Assembly: GCA_021323175.1 (NCBI GenBank)
Contig: JAJTCK010000011.1
Location: 1-42,715 of the forward strand
Source of the DNA: Solirubrobacterales bacterium
Lineage (GTDB): Bacteria > Actinomycetota > Thermoleophilia > Solirubrobacterales > 70-9
Reading direction: 5' to 3'
Length of the DNA: 42,715 nt
Shown here: positions 41,462 through 42,715 of the stretch, piece after piece
Layout of the letters: every line of letters starts with the position of its first letter
Numbering within the stretch: the stretch's first letter is position 1
Position numbers and translations under genes: made by a program
Notes under the pieces: generated by a model
The model's database searches: none
What the model was told of the DNA's origin: nothing
The model's input: the letters and a program-made list of their open reading frames with translations, nothing else

Positions 41462-42715
41462 ATGCACGACGAGCCGCCAATCCTTCACGCCGATGCCGAT
41501 GCGTTCTTCGCCTCGGTGGAGCAAAGGGACGACCCGGCGCTGAGGGGGAGGCCGACGCTCGTCGGCGGCGGTGTCGTGATGGCCGCCAGCTACGAGGCGA
41601 GGGCTCGCGGGGTCAGGGGCGGGATGGGGGGACGACGGGCGCGGATGCTGTGTCCGAACGCAGTGGTGGTCCGGCCCCGGTTCTCGGCGTACGTCGAGGC
41701 GAGCAGGGAGCTGTTCCGGGTGTTCGAGGAGATGGCGCCATCGGTGGAGGGCCTGTCGATGGAGGAGGCGTTCCTGGATGTGCGGGGACTGGAGGAGATC
41801 TCAGGTACGCCGGTGGAAATCGCGCGAACGTTGAGGCGGAGGGCGCGGGAGGAGGTGGGTTTGGCGGTGACCGTGGGGGTGGCGCGGACGAAGGTGCTGG
41901 CGAAGATGGCGAGCCGCGCGGCCAAGCCGGACGGGCTGTTGGTCGTGCGCGCCCAAGAGGAGGCGGAGTTCCTGCATCCGCTGCCGGTGGAGGCGCTGTG
42001 GGGGGTCGGACCGAAGACGGCGGAGAGGCTGAGGGGCCGGGGGGTTCGGTTCGTGGGGGACATCGCGCGGATGGACGTGACCGTGCTAACGGGGATCGTG
42101 GGTGGACATGCGGCCCGGCACCTGCACGCGATCTCGCGGAACGTGGACCGGCGGAAGGTCCGCTCGGGGCGGGGCCGGGGGTCCTTCGGGTCGCAGTCGG
42201 CTCTGGGCAGGTCGCGGCGGTCCCGGGCGGAGGTGGATGCGGTGCTGGTGGCGCTCGCGGACCGGGTGAGCCGGAGGATGCGGGCGTCTCGGCGGGCCGG
42301 GAGGACGGTGACGCTGCGGTTGCGTTTCGTTGACTACACGCGGGCGACGAGGTCGAGGACGCTGCCCCACCCGACGGCGGGGACGGGCTCGATCCTGGCG
42401 GCGGCCCGGGCACTGCTGGAGAACGCCGAGGAGATGGTCCGGCAGAGGGGGATCACGCTGGTGGGGATCGCGGTGACGAACCTGGCGGGGAAGGGGTGCG
42501 GGGCGCAGCTGGAGTTGCCGCTGGAGGGGCGGACCGATCAGGGGGCGCTGGATGCGGCACTGGACGAGGTGAGGGAGCGGTTCGGGCCGGATGCGATTCG
42601 GCGGGCGGCTACGTCGGCGCGGGATCCGTCATTGACGCCGTGGCTGCGACCTGGTGAGGAGCCCGAGCGAGCGACGGCCGCGCGGCGGCTGGGGTCAGGC
42701 GGACGGTCGGCCGGC
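41462..42715 (+). CDS. dinB: DNA polymerase IV, Y family (3' partial)
   Basis: An error-prone translesion polymerase; 418 residues are visible and the frame is still open at the window end. The catalytic metal motif DADAFFASVE (11-20) has Asp11 and the steric-gate Phe16. The second motif reads SMEEAFLDV (99-107), so the usual catalytic Asp-Glu pair is Glu101-Glu102, the first Asp being replaced by Glu. SYEARARGVRGG (43-54), the helix-hairpin-helix LWGVGPKTAERLRG and a little-finger domain from about 250 complete the fold. It sits under a perfect LexA box. Codons end overwhelmingly in G, with many AGG, GGG and TTG, unlike neighbours; possible acquisition or different selection. Met of the usual DMDAFF is Ala. 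Confidence 0.93.
   Translation, partial: MHDEPPILHADADAFFASVEQRDDPALRGRPTLVGGGVVMAASYEARARGVRGGMGGRRARMLCPNAVVVRPRFSAYVEASRELFRVFEEMAPSVEGLSMEEAFLDVRGLEEISGTPVEIARTLRRRAREEVGLAVTVGVARTKVLAKMASRAAKPDGLLVVRAQEEAEFLHPLPVEALWGVGPKTAERLRGRGVRFVGDIARMDVTVLTGIVGGHAARHLHAISRNVDRRKVRSGRGRGSFGSQSALGRSRRSRAEVDAVLVALADRVSRRMRASRRAGRTVTLRLRFVDYTRATRSRTLPHPTAGTGSILAAARALLENAEEMVRQRGITLVGIAVTNLAGKGCGAQLELPLEGRTDQGALDAALDEVRERFGPDAIRRAATSARDPSLTPWLRPGEEPERATAARRLGSGGRSAG

Noticed and set aside
41449-42333. Plus-strand Gly/Arg-rich frame overlapping dinB.
   Set aside because: It is out of frame with dinB; the dinB frame carries all polymerase motifs while this one is low complexity.

Overview
The window is very GC-rich, gene-dense bacterial chromosome. 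Several features point to a deep-branching Actinomycetota lineage, most likely Thermoleophilia/Solirubrobacterales: frequent GTG and TTG starts, many genes with no Shine-Dalgarno but a TANNNT box 6-10 nt before the start codon, a CGAAC-N4-GTTCG LexA operator, and an Asp104/Lys124-type phosphofructokinase. The taxon is an inference from these traits and cannot be proved from the window alone. I count 47 protein genes, the first and last cut by the window edges. I see no rRNA, tRNA, CRISPR, insertion sequence or prophage. No gene-free stretch exceeds about 125 bases.

Layout. 2-2437 (+): an SDR-like epimerase (partial), a VOC dioxygenase-like protein and an esterase. 2447-4745 (-): an orphan lipoprotein solute-binding protein, 6-phosphofructokinase (probably PPi-dependent) and a 54-residue membrane protein. 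4797-9154 (-): trpF-trpB-trpA-ilvA-ridA in tight overlap. 9260-10519 (+): cyclopropane fatty acid synthase. 10523-11665 (-): HtrA protease behind three 11-bp-spaced direct repeats. 11791-16459 (-): hisIE-trpE-trpG-trpD-trpC. With the trpFBA block the window holds a complete chorismate-to-tryptophan pathway split over two operons.

16544-37705 is mostly minus-strand housekeeping in an order also seen around the Bacillus comE-holA-rpsT-lepA-hrcA-dnaJ-prmA-yqeY-phoH-ybeY-era region. Here it runs leuS, cupin, acylphosphatase, comEA, comEC, holA, (rpsT divergent), murJ, lepA, SnoaL-like, HadA/HadB-like dehydratases, hrcA, dnaJ, prmA, murI, ykvA-like, yqeY, phoH, ybeY, era. These genes serve translation, ribosome maturation, replication, cell-wall precursor supply, DNA uptake and protein quality control.

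37806-42715 (+) is more accessory: two unrecognised small proteins with an MFS transporter, an FAD-linked oxidoreductase, and a Y-family DNA polymerase (dinB) under a perfect LexA box, with a strongly G-ending codon style.

The window does not contain an obvious new defence or mobile system. The strongest non-routine signals are regulatory: a recurrent TAGACT -10 element at leaderless starts, the htrA operator repeats, the SOS box overlapping the dinB core promoter, and repeated hairpins in the rpsT leader. Two small genes are also easy to miss: a membrane protein at 4581-4745 and an acidic protein at 33595-33765, antisense between comEA and comEC.
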